Shown here: positions 1-7,414 of the stretch, piece after piece | Layout of the letters: each line of letters begins with the position of its first letter | Numbering within the stretch: the stretch's first letter is position 1 | DNA from: Gudongella sp049310905 | Lineage (GTDB): Bacteria; Bacillota; Clostridia; Tissierellales; Tissierellaceae | Reading direction: 5' to 3' | Assembly (NCBI RefSeq): GCF_049310905.1 | Contig: NZ_JBMEMN010000001.1 | Location: 62,001-126,000 of the forward strand | Length of the DNA stretch: 64,000 nt | Notes under the pieces: generated by a model | Database searches by the model: none | What the model was told of the DNA's origin: nothing | The model's input: the letters and a program-made list of their open reading frames with translations, nothing else | Translations under genes and position numbers: made by a program

Positions 1-701
1 ACTCTTCCATGAAGCCCGAAGTGATCGACAGTACCTCTTCCACTTTCTCCAAGAACTCCTGAACCATGAGCATCATCCACATAGGTCATGGCGCCATATT
101 TTTCTGCCAACTCGACTATTTCAGGCAGTTTTGCAATATCTCCATCCATACTGAACACACCATCAGTTATAATAAGCATATTTCTGTATTTATCCTTATT
201 CTCCTTTAGCACCCCTTCAAGACTCTCCATGTCAGAGTGTTTGTAAATTGTCTTTGCTGCTTTTGAAAGTCTTGCACCATCGATAATGGATGCATGATTC
301 AATTCATCCGATATTATCAAATCCCCTGCCTCTGTAATTGCCTGAATAGTACCAGCATTACAGTTAAATCCTGATTGATAAATAAATGCTGCTTCTTCCC
401 TTTTGAATTTAGCAAGTGTCTCCTCAAGTTTTTCATGAATATCCATGTTCCCAATAATTGTACGAACAGCACCTGAACCTACTCCATATTTTTCAACTGC
501 TTCAATTGCTGCTTTCTTCATTCTGGGATGGTTTGCAAATCCAAGGTAGTTGTTTGATGAAAGGTTTATAACCTTCTTTCCATTTAGTATTACTTCTGCA
601 TCACTTGCAGATCCCATTACAGGTAGCTTTCTGTATACGCCTTGATCCTTGAGTTCCTGAATATTCTCTTTCAGGAATCCCAAATCATGTACATTTGACA
701 C
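1..701 (-). CDS. kbl: Glycine C-acetyltransferase / 2-amino-3-ketobutyrate CoA ligase, 5' part (runs off the window)
   Basis: This is a PLP-dependent alpha-oxoamine synthase; Kbl cleaves 2-amino-3-oxobutyrate with CoA to glycine and acetyl-CoA, the second step of threonine catabolism. About 233 N-terminal residues are visible, starting at a GTG (699-701) that has a GGAGGG ribosome binding site 7-12 nt upstream. The readable protein contains NNYLGF, the Gly-rich stretch GSGAVRTIIG near residue 70 and the cofactor-ring motif YVDDAHGSG near residue 210. The PLP lysine lies beyond the window edge. The N-terminus (SNVHDLGFLKENIQELKDQG) fits Kbl better than BioF, but BioF or another family member cannot be excluded without the C-terminal half. 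Confidence 0.78.
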   Translation of the reverse strand, partial: MSNVHDLGFLKENIQELKDQGVYRKLPVMGSASDAEVILNGKKVINLSSNNYLGFANHPRMKKAAIEAVEKYGVGSGAVRTIIGNMDIHEKLEETLAKFKREEAAFIYQSGFNCNAGTIQAITEAGDLIISDELNHASIIDGARLSKAAKTIYKHSDMESLEGVLKENKDKYRNMLIITDGVFSMDGDIAKLPEIVELAEKYGAMTYVDDAHGSGVLGESGRGTVDHFGLHGR

Positions 702-727
702 TAAAATCCCTCCTTAAAAAATTTAAA

Positions 728-741
728 ACATAAGCTTATGT
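728..741. other. 14-bp perfect palindrome between queG and kbl
   Basis: ACATAAGCTTATGT is a perfect palindrome in the 56-nt gap between the queG stop and the kbl start. On the minus strand it is followed by a T-rich run, so it could be a weak queG terminator or an operator for kbl. The sequence does not decide between these. Confidence 0.3.
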
Positions 742-757
742 GTTAAAACGACATTTG

Positions 758-1771
758 CTATTCTACCATATTTTTTAATATCCTAGAAGTATAAGGTTCC
801 AAAAGTTCTACATTCTTTTTGTCTATTGTCTCTATTATGTCAATATAATTCCGAGCTCCAATATTCTCCAATGCAATTACTGCATTTCTTAAGAGCACTG
901 TCTTTCCTCTCCAGCTTCCAGTCATATCACCGTATTTCTCCTTGAACTCTTTTTTTGACATATGAGCAAGCTCTTTTATATCTATGACTCCTTCTGTCTT
1001 TGAAGGGGAAAATTCCTGATGTGATGATAAATGAATATCCTTGTTCTTGGGACAAACAGACTGACAAGTATCGCACCCATATACTTTTATACCCATTCTT
1101 GATGATAATTCTTCAGGTATTAGTTCCTTGGTCTGAGTCAAATAAGATATGCATATCTTGGGATTAAGTATTCCAGGAGCCTCCAAAGCACCTGTTGGAC
1201 AGGCATCCAAGCACAAAGTACAATCACCACATTGACTTTCCATTTGATAATAATCAATTTCCAATTCCAAATCAGTTAAAATATAACCGATAAAAATAAA
1301 TGATCCATAATCAGGATTGATTATACTGCAATTTTTGCCGTAATACCCAATTCCAGCTCTGTATGCGAGCTCTCTGTCTATCAATGGGCCCGTATCGACA
1401 AAGAGCTTATAATCAAAGTCAAAATTCTTCTTCATTTCAGTAACAAGTGATTCCATTTTGTCCTTAAGTACAAAATGATAATCACTACCCCATGAAGACT
1501 TTGAAAGACTTCCCTTGATATCAACTTTGGTTTTATGATTATATTCAAGGTTATATGAAATCCCAATCACAATTATTGATTTACAACCCTTCATTGTTTT
1601 TCTTGGATCAAGTCTTAAATCCAGGTCATCTTCCTCAAATTCTGTTGATCTTTGAGCTTCAGATCTTTTTTTCAGCTGCTCTTCAATCCTTTCAAATGGT
1701 CCTGGATGAGTGAATCCGATTATTTCTATCCCAATGTCATTTGCTATTTCAACAACTTTATCCTTATGCAT
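758..1771 (-). CDS. queG: Epoxyqueuosine reductase-like iron-sulfur protein
   Basis: QueG reduces epoxyqueuosine to queuosine in the wobble position of tRNA, using cobalamin and two [4Fe-4S] clusters. The 337-residue protein has the N-terminal reductase domain with VDTGPLIDRELA near residue 125. It is followed by the ferredoxin-like motif CGDCTLCLDACP (Cys181, 184, 187, 191) and the second motif GCDTCQSVCP (Cys233, 236, 240). A short HEAT-like tail follows (GSWRGKTVLLRNAVIAL). It is somewhat shorter than the roughly 380-residue E. coli and Bacillus enzymes, mainly at the C-terminus. No queuosine synthesis gene lies beside it. It is transcribed toward kbl and is divergent from rodA. Confidence 0.85.
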   Translation of the reverse strand: MHKDKVVEIANDIGIEIIGFTHPGPFERIEEQLKKRSEAQRSTEFEEDDLDLRLDPRKTMKGCKSIIVIGISYNLEYNHKTKVDIKGSLSKSSWGSDYHFVLKDKMESLVTEMKKNFDFDYKLFVDTGPLIDRELAYRAGIGYYGKNCSIINPDYGSFIFIGYILTDLELEIDYYQMESQCGDCTLCLDACPTGALEAPGILNPKICISYLTQTKELIPEELSSRMGIKVYGCDTCQSVCPKNKDIHLSSHQEFSPSKTEGVIDIKELAHMSKKEFKEKYGDMTGSWRGKTVLLRNAVIALENIGARNYIDIIETIDKKNVELLEPYTSRILKNMVE

Positions 1772-1840
1772 ATTAATCCCTCCATCTACAATTATACCAA
1801 ATAATTAGCCGTAAACCCACTACTTGTACAACTGATATTG

Positions 1841-1849
1841 TGATATAAT
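1841..1849 (+). promoter_or_regulatory. Extended -10 promoter for rodA
   Basis: TATAAT at 1844-1849 is preceded by TGA, giving an extended -10. The -35 region (near 1820) is poor. The site lies 28 nt upstream of the rodA start codon. Confidence 0.45.
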
Positions 1850-1876
1850 AAACCTTAATGTAAAGGAGTAGATTTT

Positions 1877-2986
1877 ATGTTTAATCTTAGAAAAAAAGCT
1901 TTTAAGAGATTTGATTTTATATTACTGGCAACAGTCATTCTCTTGTGTGTATATGGACTAGTAGTTATTTATTCTGCAACTTTGAGTATGGAAAACATAA
2001 GGTTTGTCAGAACACAGGGAATTGCTACAATTATTGGATTGGTTGCGATTCTGTTTCTGGTATTCTTTGATTTTCAGTTTTTAGGTAAGCTCTACATACC
2101 AATTTATCTGATATCTGTTGCCATGCTTGTGGCAGTGCTTTTCATGGGTGTCGGTGATGATCAATGGGGTGCACGTTCCTGGCTTTATATTGGCTCCTTT
2201 GGATTCCAGCCGGCGGAGTTTGTTAAGGTAGGATTAATAATATCCCTGGCAAAGTATATGGATATTCATAAGGAAGATATTAATTCACCTTTTGTATTGC
2301 TAAAGATTTTGATTTTTGCCTTTATACCAGTTGCGTTGATATTGATTCAACCAGATGCCGGAACGGCTATGGTATTTGTTTTCTTTATTGCTGCGATGCT
2401 ATTTGTAGCGGGAGTAAAATGGAAGTATATTGGAATCGCAATGACTATTGGACTCTTGAGTCTTCCTGTTCTATGGTCCAGACTGGATATTTTTCAAAAA
2501 AATCGAATCTTCAACTTTTTAGACCCTGAAAGAGATACCAACAACACTGGATATCAGGCTATTCAAGGAAGAATTGCAATTGGTAGCGGAAAGCTTTTCG
2601 GAAGAGGACTTTTTCAGGGAACTCAAACGCAGTTCAACTATATCCCTGAAAAGCAGACGGACTTTATTTTTGCAGTTCTTGCAGAGGAGCTGGGCTTTGT
2701 CGGTGGAAGTATACTTATACTTCTATATTTCATAATGATCAACAGAATCATAAGAATTGCAAGAAACAGTCCGGATAAATTCGGGTCGTTTATGTCAGTC
2801 GGCTTAGCTGCAATGTTCCTTTTCCATATATGGGAGAATGTTGGTATGACAATAGGTTTGATGCCAATAACAGGAATACCTCTTCCATTTATGAGCTATG
2901 GCGGAACCTTCCAGTTGATAAATCTTATTTCCATTGGTATTGTTTTAAGTGTTGGATTGCACAGAGAAGGACTGAGCTTTGAGTAA
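1877..2986 (+). CDS. rodA: Rod shape-determining SEDS glycosyltransferase RodA
   Basis: RodA is a SEDS-family peptidoglycan glycosyltransferase that polymerises lipid II for cell elongation, acting in the membrane with a class B penicillin-binding protein. The 369-residue protein has about ten hydrophobic segments. It carries the family signatures GARSWLYIGSFGFQPAEFVK (about residues 97-116), YIPEKQTDFIFAVLAEELG (about 258-276) and GIPLPFMSYGGT (about 334-345). Length and the N-terminal RFDFILL stretch fit RodA rather than FtsW or SpoVE. The start is preceded by AAAGGAG. It is monocistronic, with a terminator directly at the stop codon. Confidence 0.88.
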   Translation: MFNLRKKAFKRFDFILLATVILLCVYGLVVIYSATLSMENIRFVRTQGIATIIGLVAILFLVFFDFQFLGKLYIPIYLISVAMLVAVLFMGVGDDQWGARSWLYIGSFGFQPAEFVKVGLIISLAKYMDIHKEDINSPFVLLKILIFAFIPVALILIQPDAGTAMVFVFFIAAMLFVAGVKWKYIGIAMTIGLLSLPVLWSRLDIFQKNRIFNFLDPERDTNNTGYQAIQGRIAIGSGKLFGRGLFQGTQTQFNYIPEKQTDFIFAVLAEELGFVGGSILILLYFIMINRIIRIARNSPDKFGSFMSVGLAAMFLFHIWENVGMTIGLMPITGIPLPFMSYGGTFQLINLISIGIVLSVGLHREGLSFE

Positions 2987-3015
2987 ACAGGAGAAAATTT
3001 CTCCTGTTTTTTTTA
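2986..3015 (+). terminator. Intrinsic terminator of rodA
   Basis: An 8-bp stem (AACAGGAG / CTCCTGTT, 2986-2993 and 3001-3008) overlaps the rodA stop region and is followed by a T-run. Confidence 0.85.
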
Positions 3016-3064
3016 TTAGGAATAGAAAATTACTATTTATTTGAATTGTGAGATTTTCGTGTTG

Positions 3065-3105
3065 AGTATCAAAAAAGTAACCTAAATTTTTTTGATACTT
3101 TTTTT
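3065..3105 (+). terminator. Second AT-rich hairpin with T-tract
   Basis: AGTATCAAAAAA (3065-3076) pairs perfectly over 12 bp with TTTTTTGATACT (3088-3099), followed by a T-run. It lies 60 nt after the rodA terminator and just before the padR promoter, so it may insulate the padR operon from read-through. Confidence 0.6.
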
Positions 3106-3111
3106 ATTTAG

Positions 3112-3144
3112 TACCTTGCATTATAAGGTAGCGTATGATATATT
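3112..3144 (+). promoter_or_regulatory. padR promoter with overlapping operator-like palindrome
   Basis: A TTGCAT -35 (3116-3121), a 17-nt spacer and a TATATT -10 (3139-3144) form a plausible sigma-A promoter. The -35 lies inside the inverted repeat TACCTT-N7-AAGGTA (3112-3130). PadR repressors commonly bind such palindromes in their own promoter, so autoregulation is a reasonable inference. Confidence 0.6.
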
Positions 3145-3167
3145 ATAGCTGTGAAAGGAGATTAGCC

Positions 3168-3494
3168 ATGAATATACAATTCAAAAAAGGAGTTCTTGAG
3201 CTTTGTGTTCTCACATTGCTGAACAGAAAAGATTATTATGGGTATGAATTGGTTGAAAACATCTCTCGGTTTATCAAGATTTCTGAAGGTACCATCTACC
3301 CTCTCCTAAGAAGATTTAGAAGTGACGGTTATGTAACGACATATCTGGAGGAATCCCAAGAGGGTCCTCCGAGAAAATATTATAAACTAACAGAGAAGGG
3401 ACAGGATGTACTTTTAGTACTTCAGGAGGAATGGGATAGTTTTGTGAATGATGTCAATTTATTGTTAAGGGGTGTGTCTGATGACAAGGAATGA
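3168..3494 (+). CDS. PadR-family transcriptional regulator
   Basis: This 108-residue winged-helix repressor consists of the PadR DNA-binding domain only (LTLLNRKDYYGYELV near residues 16-30, EGTIYPLLRRF near 42-52, PPRKYYKLTEKG near 68-79). The ATG at 3168 is chosen over an in-frame ATG at 3135 because AAAGGAG sits 8 nt upstream and the -10 element overlaps the earlier codon. PadR proteins of this short type usually sit first in operons with a DUF1700 (HAAS domain) membrane protein and a DUF4097 protein. Here those genes lie 5 kb downstream because of an insertion. The stop codon overlaps the original DUF1700 start (ATG at 3481) by 14 nt, which suggests translational coupling in the ancestral operon. 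Confidence 0.9.
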   Translation: MNIQFKKGVLELCVLTLLNRKDYYGYELVENISRFIKISEGTIYPLLRRFRSDGYVTTYLEESQEGPPRKYYKLTEKGQDVLLVLQEEWDSFVNDVNLLLRGVSDDKE

Positions 3495-3497
3495 GTA
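3481..3497 (+). pseudogene. 5' fragment of the DUF1700 (HAAS) gene, cut by the insertion
   Basis: ATGACAAGGAATGAGTA encodes M-T-R-N-E-Y and is preceded by AAGGGG as a ribosome binding site inside padR. The reading frame is interrupted at 3498 by the inverted repeat of an insertion sequence, and translation would stop after six more codons in IS sequence. The rest of the gene resumes in frame at 8620 with the same five bases GAGTA. Confidence 0.85.
3493..3497 (+). repeat. Left copy of 5-bp target-site duplication (GAGTA)
   Basis: GAGTA is repeated at 8620-8624. The preceding base is T in both places, so the match could be read as 6 bp. The two copies directly bracket the 5.1-kb insert. Confidence 0.75.
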
Positions 3498-3516
3498 CCT
3501 AGGTTCTGCGTTTAAA
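3498..3516 (+). repeat. Left terminal inverted repeat of the IS1380-family element
   Basis: CCTAGGTTCTGCGTTTAAA; its partner is at 5144-5162. It abuts the GAGTA direct repeat. Confidence 0.85.
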
Positions 3517-3673
3517 TAATCCAGAAGTCTTAAAACTTAGTGATAACAACAAGTTTAGCAATATTCGCTTTTCACCCATTGGGTGAAAGGAAATTCAGAT
3601 TATTTAATGTTTTTTGACTCTCATAATGGGTATAAATATAACAATGAATGTTGTATGAAAGGAGCCCAGAACT

Positions 3674-4945
3674 ATGATTAATAAACTTGATTTTAATGCA
3701 AAGAATCTTACTTCAAATGCAGGAATCTTTTTGCTTCTTGAAGAAGCAAAAAACAATGGTATTTTCGATATGATTGAAAATGATCTCATTTTTGATAACC
3801 AATCCACCAATAGAATCAAAATGAATCACATAAAAACAATGCTTTGTGGACATTTTATTGGGATTGATAAGTTAGAACGTCTTAAGTTACTTCAAAATGA
3901 TCCTTTGGTTAAGGAATTTGACATATCTGTAAAAATGCCCAGTACCGTATCAAGATTTCTATCTTGCTTTACATATAAGACAACGCAAATGTTTCGAGAT
4001 ATCAATTTCAAAGTGTTTAAAAAGTTACTTTCTAAAAGTGGATTAAGTTCAATTACAATAGATATTGATAGCAGTGTCATAAATGTAGAAGGTCATCAAG
4101 AAGGTGCTACCAAAGGTTATAACCCTAAAAAAGTAGGAAATCGCTGTTACAATATTCAATTTTCTTTCTGTGATGAACTTAAAGCTTATATCACTGGATT
4201 TATGAGAAGTGGTAACACCTATACTGCTAATGGCGCTGCAGAAATGATAAAGGAAATAGTAGCTAACATCAAAACAAATGATTTAGAAATCTTATTTCGA
4301 ATGGATAGCGGATATTTTGATGAGGAAATAATACAGACAATAGAATCACTTAATTGCGAATATTTGATTAAAGCTAAAGCCTATCCTACTCTCACTACAA
4401 AAGTGACAGATTCCAAGAAACATTTTGTTGAAGGTGAAGAAGGTAGAGAGACAATAGAACTATTTACCAAATTAAATACTTGGGATAATGAAAGAAGATT
4501 TGTAGTTTCTCGTGTGATCAAACCCGAAAAAGATAGAGTTCAATTATCAATTTTGCCTGGTGCAGAGTACCTGTATTTTTTCTTTATTACCAATACAGAT
4601 TTACCTTCAGAAAAGGTAGTCATTACCTATGAAAAAAGAGGTAATGCAGAAAATTATATTAAAGAAGCCAAATATGATATGAACGTAGGGCATCTTCTGT
4701 TGAAATCATTTTGGGCAAATGAAGCAGTATTTCAAATGATGATGCTTTCATACAACTTGTTTTTATTGTTTAAGTTTGATTTTTTAACAATCACTGAATA
4801 CAGGCAACAAATTAAGACGTTTCGCTTAAAGTATGTGTTTCTTGCAGGAAAAATCATAAAAACTGCAAGGTCTGTAATCATGAAAATAGGTGAAACCTAC
4901 CCTTATTGGAAAGTGTATGAAACTGTTTGGTATAACCGTTCATGA
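3674..4945 (+). CDS. IS1380-family DDE transposase
   Basis: This is a 423-residue transposase with an intact DDE triad. The first Asp is in TIDIDSSVINVEG (Asp132) and is followed by the family-typical EGATKGYNPKK. The second is in RMDSGYF (Asp211), and the Glu is in YEKRGNAENYIKEAK, which fits the Y-x2-R-x3-E-x6-K signature (Arg322, Glu326, Lys333). A ribosome binding site (AAGGAG) precedes the start. There is no frameshift or internal stop, so the element could be active. The gene points toward the captured cargo, the same orientation as in ISEcp1 units. Confidence 0.92.
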   Translation: MINKLDFNAKNLTSNAGIFLLLEEAKNNGIFDMIENDLIFDNQSTNRIKMNHIKTMLCGHFIGIDKLERLKLLQNDPLVKEFDISVKMPSTVSRFLSCFTYKTTQMFRDINFKVFKKLLSKSGLSSITIDIDSSVINVEGHQEGATKGYNPKKVGNRCYNIQFSFCDELKAYITGFMRSGNTYTANGAAEMIKEIVANIKTNDLEILFRMDSGYFDEEIIQTIESLNCEYLIKAKAYPTLTTKVTDSKKHFVEGEEGRETIELFTKLNTWDNERRFVVSRVIKPEKDRVQLSILPGAEYLYFFFITNTDLPSEKVVITYEKRGNAENYIKEAKYDMNVGHLLLKSFWANEAVFQMMMLSYNLFLLFKFDFLTITEYRQQIKTFRLKYVFLAGKIIKTARSVIMKIGETYPYWKVYETVWYNRS

Positions 4946-5059
4946 ATGATAGTTAATAATTGTACTGCTAACATTAGCTTCGTAAAACACTATGAGGTTT
5001 ATTTACTATGGTGGTGTTTTGGGGGAACATATATTATTACAGAAAACTTAGAAAAATTA

Positions 5060-5088
5060 TTCAAAAGAAGGTTTATTTATGGTAGAAT
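5060..5088 (+). promoter_or_regulatory. Outward-facing promoter in the right end of the IS
   Basis: TTCAAA (5060-5065), a 17-nt spacer ending in TGG, and TAGAAT (5083-5088) form an extended -10 promoter directed out of the IS. It lies 110 nt upstream of uppP. Outward promoters of IS1380-family elements are known to drive captured genes. Confidence 0.5.
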
Positions 5089-5138
5089 ATAGTAATCGGA
5101 ACTTAAATTCTTCGTAAATTTGATGAAATGTAATTATG

Positions 5139-5175
5139 AATCAGTTTAACGCAGAATTTAGGTGCTAAACTGATT
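5139..5175. repeat. 10-bp inverted repeat straddling the right end of the IS
   Basis: AATCAGTTTA (5139-5148) and TAAACTGATT (5166-5175) are perfect inverted copies with a 17-nt spacer. One arm is inside the IS and overlaps its terminal repeat; the other is in flanking DNA upstream of uppP. Confidence 0.6.
5144..5162 (-). repeat. Right terminal inverted repeat of the IS1380-family element
   Basis: Read on the minus strand as CCTAAATTCTGCGTTAAAC, partner of 3498-3516. The base run just outside (TGCTA) does not match the left flank GAGTA, so this end was not used in the last transposition event. Confidence 0.85.
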
Positions 5176-5197
5176 AAGGATAAAGTAAAGAGAGGTT

Positions 5198-5983
5198 ATG
5201 ATGAGTATATTACAGGCAATTATATTAGGCATTGTTCAAGGTTTGACAGAATTTTTACCTGTGTCCAGTTCAGGACACCTGGTTTTGCTTCAAAGGCTTT
5301 TTGGCATTGAGGAAGGTACCTTATTTTTTACAATTATGGTCCATATGGGCACTTTACTGGCTGTAATTGTCATATTTAAAAAAGATATTTGGGATATGTT
5401 GAAGAAACCCTTTCAAAAGTTAAGTGTTTATATTGTTCTTGCAACCCTACCGACTATTTTTATAGCACTGCTACTAAAAGATTTTGTAGAATCTGCTTTT
5501 GATACAGGCTCAACCCTAGGCTTTGGTTTTATCATTACCGGTAGTCTACTATGGCTTGTTGAGTCTAAAAAACCTGGCCATAAAACTTTAAAAGAAATGA
5601 AACCTAGACATGCCATTGTTATGGGTATTGCCCAGGGGGCTGCTATTTTTCCAGCGGTCTCAAGAGCGGGTTCAACCATAGCAGGTGGTTTATTTGAGGG
5701 ACTAGACAGACGTTTTGCGGCTAAGTTTTCTTTTTTAATGTCCATTCCAGCCATTTTAGGATCTTTGGTATTCCAGTTTAAGGACTTAGCCGAGATTGAG
5801 ACCCTAGGGTCCTTAGGACCCATTGTTGCAGGGACCCTTGCTGCAGGGATTTCTGGCTATTTTGCCATTAAATTGATGATGGAACTCATTGCTAAAAAGA
5901 GTTTGAAGATTTTTTCTGTCTATGTTTTCATACTAGGGGCCTTTGTATTGGTTGATCAGTTTATACTACATAGATTTTTATAA
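5198..5983 (+). CDS. uppP: Undecaprenyl-diphosphate phosphatase (UppP/BacA)
   Basis: UppP dephosphorylates undecaprenyl diphosphate on the outer membrane face, recycling the lipid carrier for cell-wall synthesis; extra copies give bacitracin resistance. The 261-residue polytopic protein has the first catalytic motif GLTEFLPVSSSGH (residues 15-27, Glu18 and His27) and the second motif PAVSRAGSTI (near residues 159-168, with the conserved Arg). Length is normal. Two adjacent ATG codons follow AAGAGAGG; either may start. It is the first cargo gene after the IS and is probably expressed from the promoter at 5060-5088. It converges on the CPBP gene with a shared terminator. Confidence 0.92.
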   Translation: MMSILQAIILGIVQGLTEFLPVSSSGHLVLLQRLFGIEEGTLFFTIMVHMGTLLAVIVIFKKDIWDMLKKPFQKLSVYIVLATLPTIFIALLLKDFVESAFDTGSTLGFGFIITGSLLWLVESKKPGHKTLKEMKPRHAIVMGIAQGAAIFPAVSRAGSTIAGGLFEGLDRRFAAKFSFLMSIPAILGSLVFQFKDLAEIETLGSLGPIVAGTLAAGISGYFAIKLMMELIAKKSLKIFSVYVFILGAFVLVDQFILHRFL

Positions 5984-5992
5984 GATAAGGAT

Positions 5993-6037
5993 AAAAACAA
6001 GATGGGCATTTAAGCCACACCTTGTTTTTCTTTTTTT
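5993..6037. terminator. Terminator between uppP and the CPBP gene
   Basis: AAAAACAAG (5993-6001) pairs with CTTGTTTTT (6021-6029), with an inner GGC/GCC pairing, followed by T-runs. It lies over the 3' end of the CPBP gene and can serve both converging genes. Confidence 0.7.
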
Positions 6038-6924
6038 ATAAGATAAAAGATACAAATTATTATGCCAACGACCAAAACAAAAGATACAATGAAACCACCT
6101 TCTGGACCAAAGTCCCCCCCATTGAGGAGCGTCTTTTCATTGGGTGCAATGCCCATAAGACTGCCACCTTTGGCTGAAGTGCCGCTGACAAGAAAACCAT
6201 AGACATTACCTTGAAAAAAGTTCCAAGCGCTGTGGAGACCGCAAATGCCTAGGATACTTTCTTCATATAAGCTGTAAAGGGCTGCAAATAAACCGAAGAG
6301 GCTTAAATTCATAATGGGAATCCATCCCATGCCAGGGTTACCTAAATGTAGTAAGGAAAATAGGCATGAAGATATAAAAACACCAAAGAAGAGATTATAG
6401 CGATAAGTAAGTTTAGGCAGTATAAAGCCTCTTGTTAATACTTCTTCTGCCCCTCCTTGTATGAGCCAACCTACAAGCATAATAAGAACGGTTGGTAGGG
6501 CGGAATAACCAGAAACTTGTATATGATCAGCATTTAGCTGACCACTCTTAGATAATAAAATTAATAGGGTGGTCAGGCTGATCATGATAAAGCCTATTAA
6601 AAAGCCAAAACCATATTTGACCAATGGCTTTTTTGCTTGAAAGCCTAGGGTCTTAAGGCCCCTGTGTTCCATGGTTTTAACCACAAACCAGATGGATAAA
6701 ACCATGACCATGAAGCTGATACCCAAATGAATGCTGGAAAACTTTAGGACTTCCATAAAATAAGTTGATGGCACAGTGGCACTGATGGGGTCAAGGGCGA
6801 TAAAAAGCAAGGATGAAAAAACAATATAAACTGCGGGTGTTAATAGAAATATATCTATGAGTGACCATAAGCCCTTTTCGTTGCGTTGATTTTTTGCTGT
6901 AAGTATTAAATGATTGGATTTCAT
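6010..6924 (-). CDS. CPBP-family intramembrane metalloprotease
   Basis: The 304-residue membrane protein has about eight hydrophobic segments and the Abi/CPBP core. Glu160-Glu161 and Arg165 are in GGAEEVLTRGFI, His193 is in LLHLGNPG, and the last motif is GLHSAWNF (His231). Family members are type II CAAX-prenyl-protease-like metalloproteases (Rce1-related), in bacteria often linked to peptide or bacteriocin self-protection. The substrate here is unknown. It is cargo of the transposition unit, convergent with uppP, and its start is preceded by TAGGAGG. Confidence 0.85.
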   Translation of the reverse strand: MKSNHLILTAKNQRNEKGLWSLIDIFLLTPAVYIVFSSLLFIALDPISATVPSTYFMEVLKFSSIHLGISFMVMVLSIWFVVKTMEHRGLKTLGFQAKKPLVKYGFGFLIGFIMISLTTLLILLSKSGQLNADHIQVSGYSALPTVLIMLVGWLIQGGAEEVLTRGFILPKLTYRYNLFFGVFISSCLFSLLHLGNPGMGWIPIMNLSLFGLFAALYSLYEESILGICGLHSAWNFFQGNVYGFLVSGTSAKGGSLMGIAPNEKTLLNGGDFGPEGGFIVSFVLVVGIIICIFYLIKKEKQGVA

Positions 6925-7094
6925 TTTTTGCCTCCTAATTTTTATTTTAACACATGAAAAAAATTTATAAAAGAAAGATAAGTTTAGGCATTATATTTTT
7001 ATGATGGTTAAGTTTATGAATCAGGGGTATGCAGAAGGTGTTTATTGTAGTATACTAGTTTAGTTACTTGAAAACATACGAGATGTGAGGAATT

Positions 7095-7217
7095 ATGGAA
7101 AAACAAAAAATTTTAAACGTGGCGGTAATTGCCCACGTAGACGCAGGTAAATCCACTTTGGTTGATGCATTGTTATCTCAAAGTGGTGTCTTTAGAGCCA
7201 ATGAAGCAGTTGTATAA
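7095..7217 (+). pseudogene. Truncated typA/bipA-like GTPase gene, first 40 codons
   Basis: The fragment encodes 40 residues including the G1 motif AHVDAGKSTL (about residues 13-22) and then LLSQSGVFRANEAVV before TAA. This matches the N-terminus of a TypA/BipA translational GTPase, normally about 600 residues. It differs from the intact typA at 30953-32767 (AHVDHGKTTL), so it is not a copy of the resident gene. The homology ends abruptly at about 7214, where unrelated AT-rich sequence begins. It looks like a breakpoint scar from an earlier capture event, and is not expected to be functional. Confidence 0.8.
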
Positions 7218-7248
7218 TACTCTTTTTCGCTAGTTATCAATGTTATTA

Positions 7249-7277
7249 TTGAATAGTTTTGGCAACTGATGTATAAT
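7249..7277 (+). promoter_or_regulatory. Promoter for the leader peptide/corA unit
   Basis: TTGAAT (7249-7254), exactly 17 nt, then a consensus TATAAT (7272-7277). It lies about 50 nt upstream of the leader ORF and 257 nt upstream of corA. Confidence 0.7.
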
Positions 7278-7324
7278 TGCTAGATGGTTTTAATACTTTT
7301 CATGTTAAGAAAGAGGTGAGATAT

Positions 7325-7414
7325 ATGGATAGTGGTCCTGAACATAGTTGTTACAACCAAAATTTAATAAAGCACCTTAATCCTATCTATATGATTACCT
7401 TTATGTATACTTGA
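7325..7414 (+). CDS. 29-residue putative leader peptide upstream of corA
   Basis: ATG at 7325 follows AAGAGGTGAG with good spacing. The ORF encodes 29 residues (MDSGPEHSCYNQNLIKHL then NPIYMITFMYT) and ends in TGA. I do not recognise the peptide. Its last codons (7391-7405) can pair with 7474-7485 in the region before corA in two mutually exclusive ways: 7391-7398 with 7474-7481 (8 bp) or 7399-7405 with 7479-7485 (7 bp). A ribosome on the last codons would block both. This geometry fits translational or transcriptional attenuation. Salmonella corA also has a short upstream ORF (corL), but no sequence relation is claimed. Confidence 0.5.
   Translation: MDSGPEHSCYNQNLIKHLNPIYMITFMYT

Larger units (their letters stand above)
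3498..5162 (+). mobile_element. Complete IS1380-family insertion sequence, 1665 bp
   Basis: The terminal inverted repeats are CCTAGGTTCTGCGTTTAAA (3498-3516) and, reading inward from the right end, CCTAAATTCTGCGTTAAAC (5144-5162), identical at 15 of 19 positions. They enclose a single intact transposase gene. The length is typical for the IS1380 family. A 19-nt palindrome at 3570-3588 (TTTCACCCA around a single T) lies between the left repeat and the transposase and may be a transposase or regulatory site. Confidence 0.85.

Noticed and set aside
3135..3167. Longer N-terminus for the PadR protein
   Set aside because: The codon overlaps the promoter -10 region and lacks a ribosome binding site, while ATG 3168 has one.
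3570..3588. Palindrome TTTCACCCA-T-TGGGTGAAA as a resident operator
   Set aside because: It lies inside the IS, so it is an element-borne feature and not part of the host operon.
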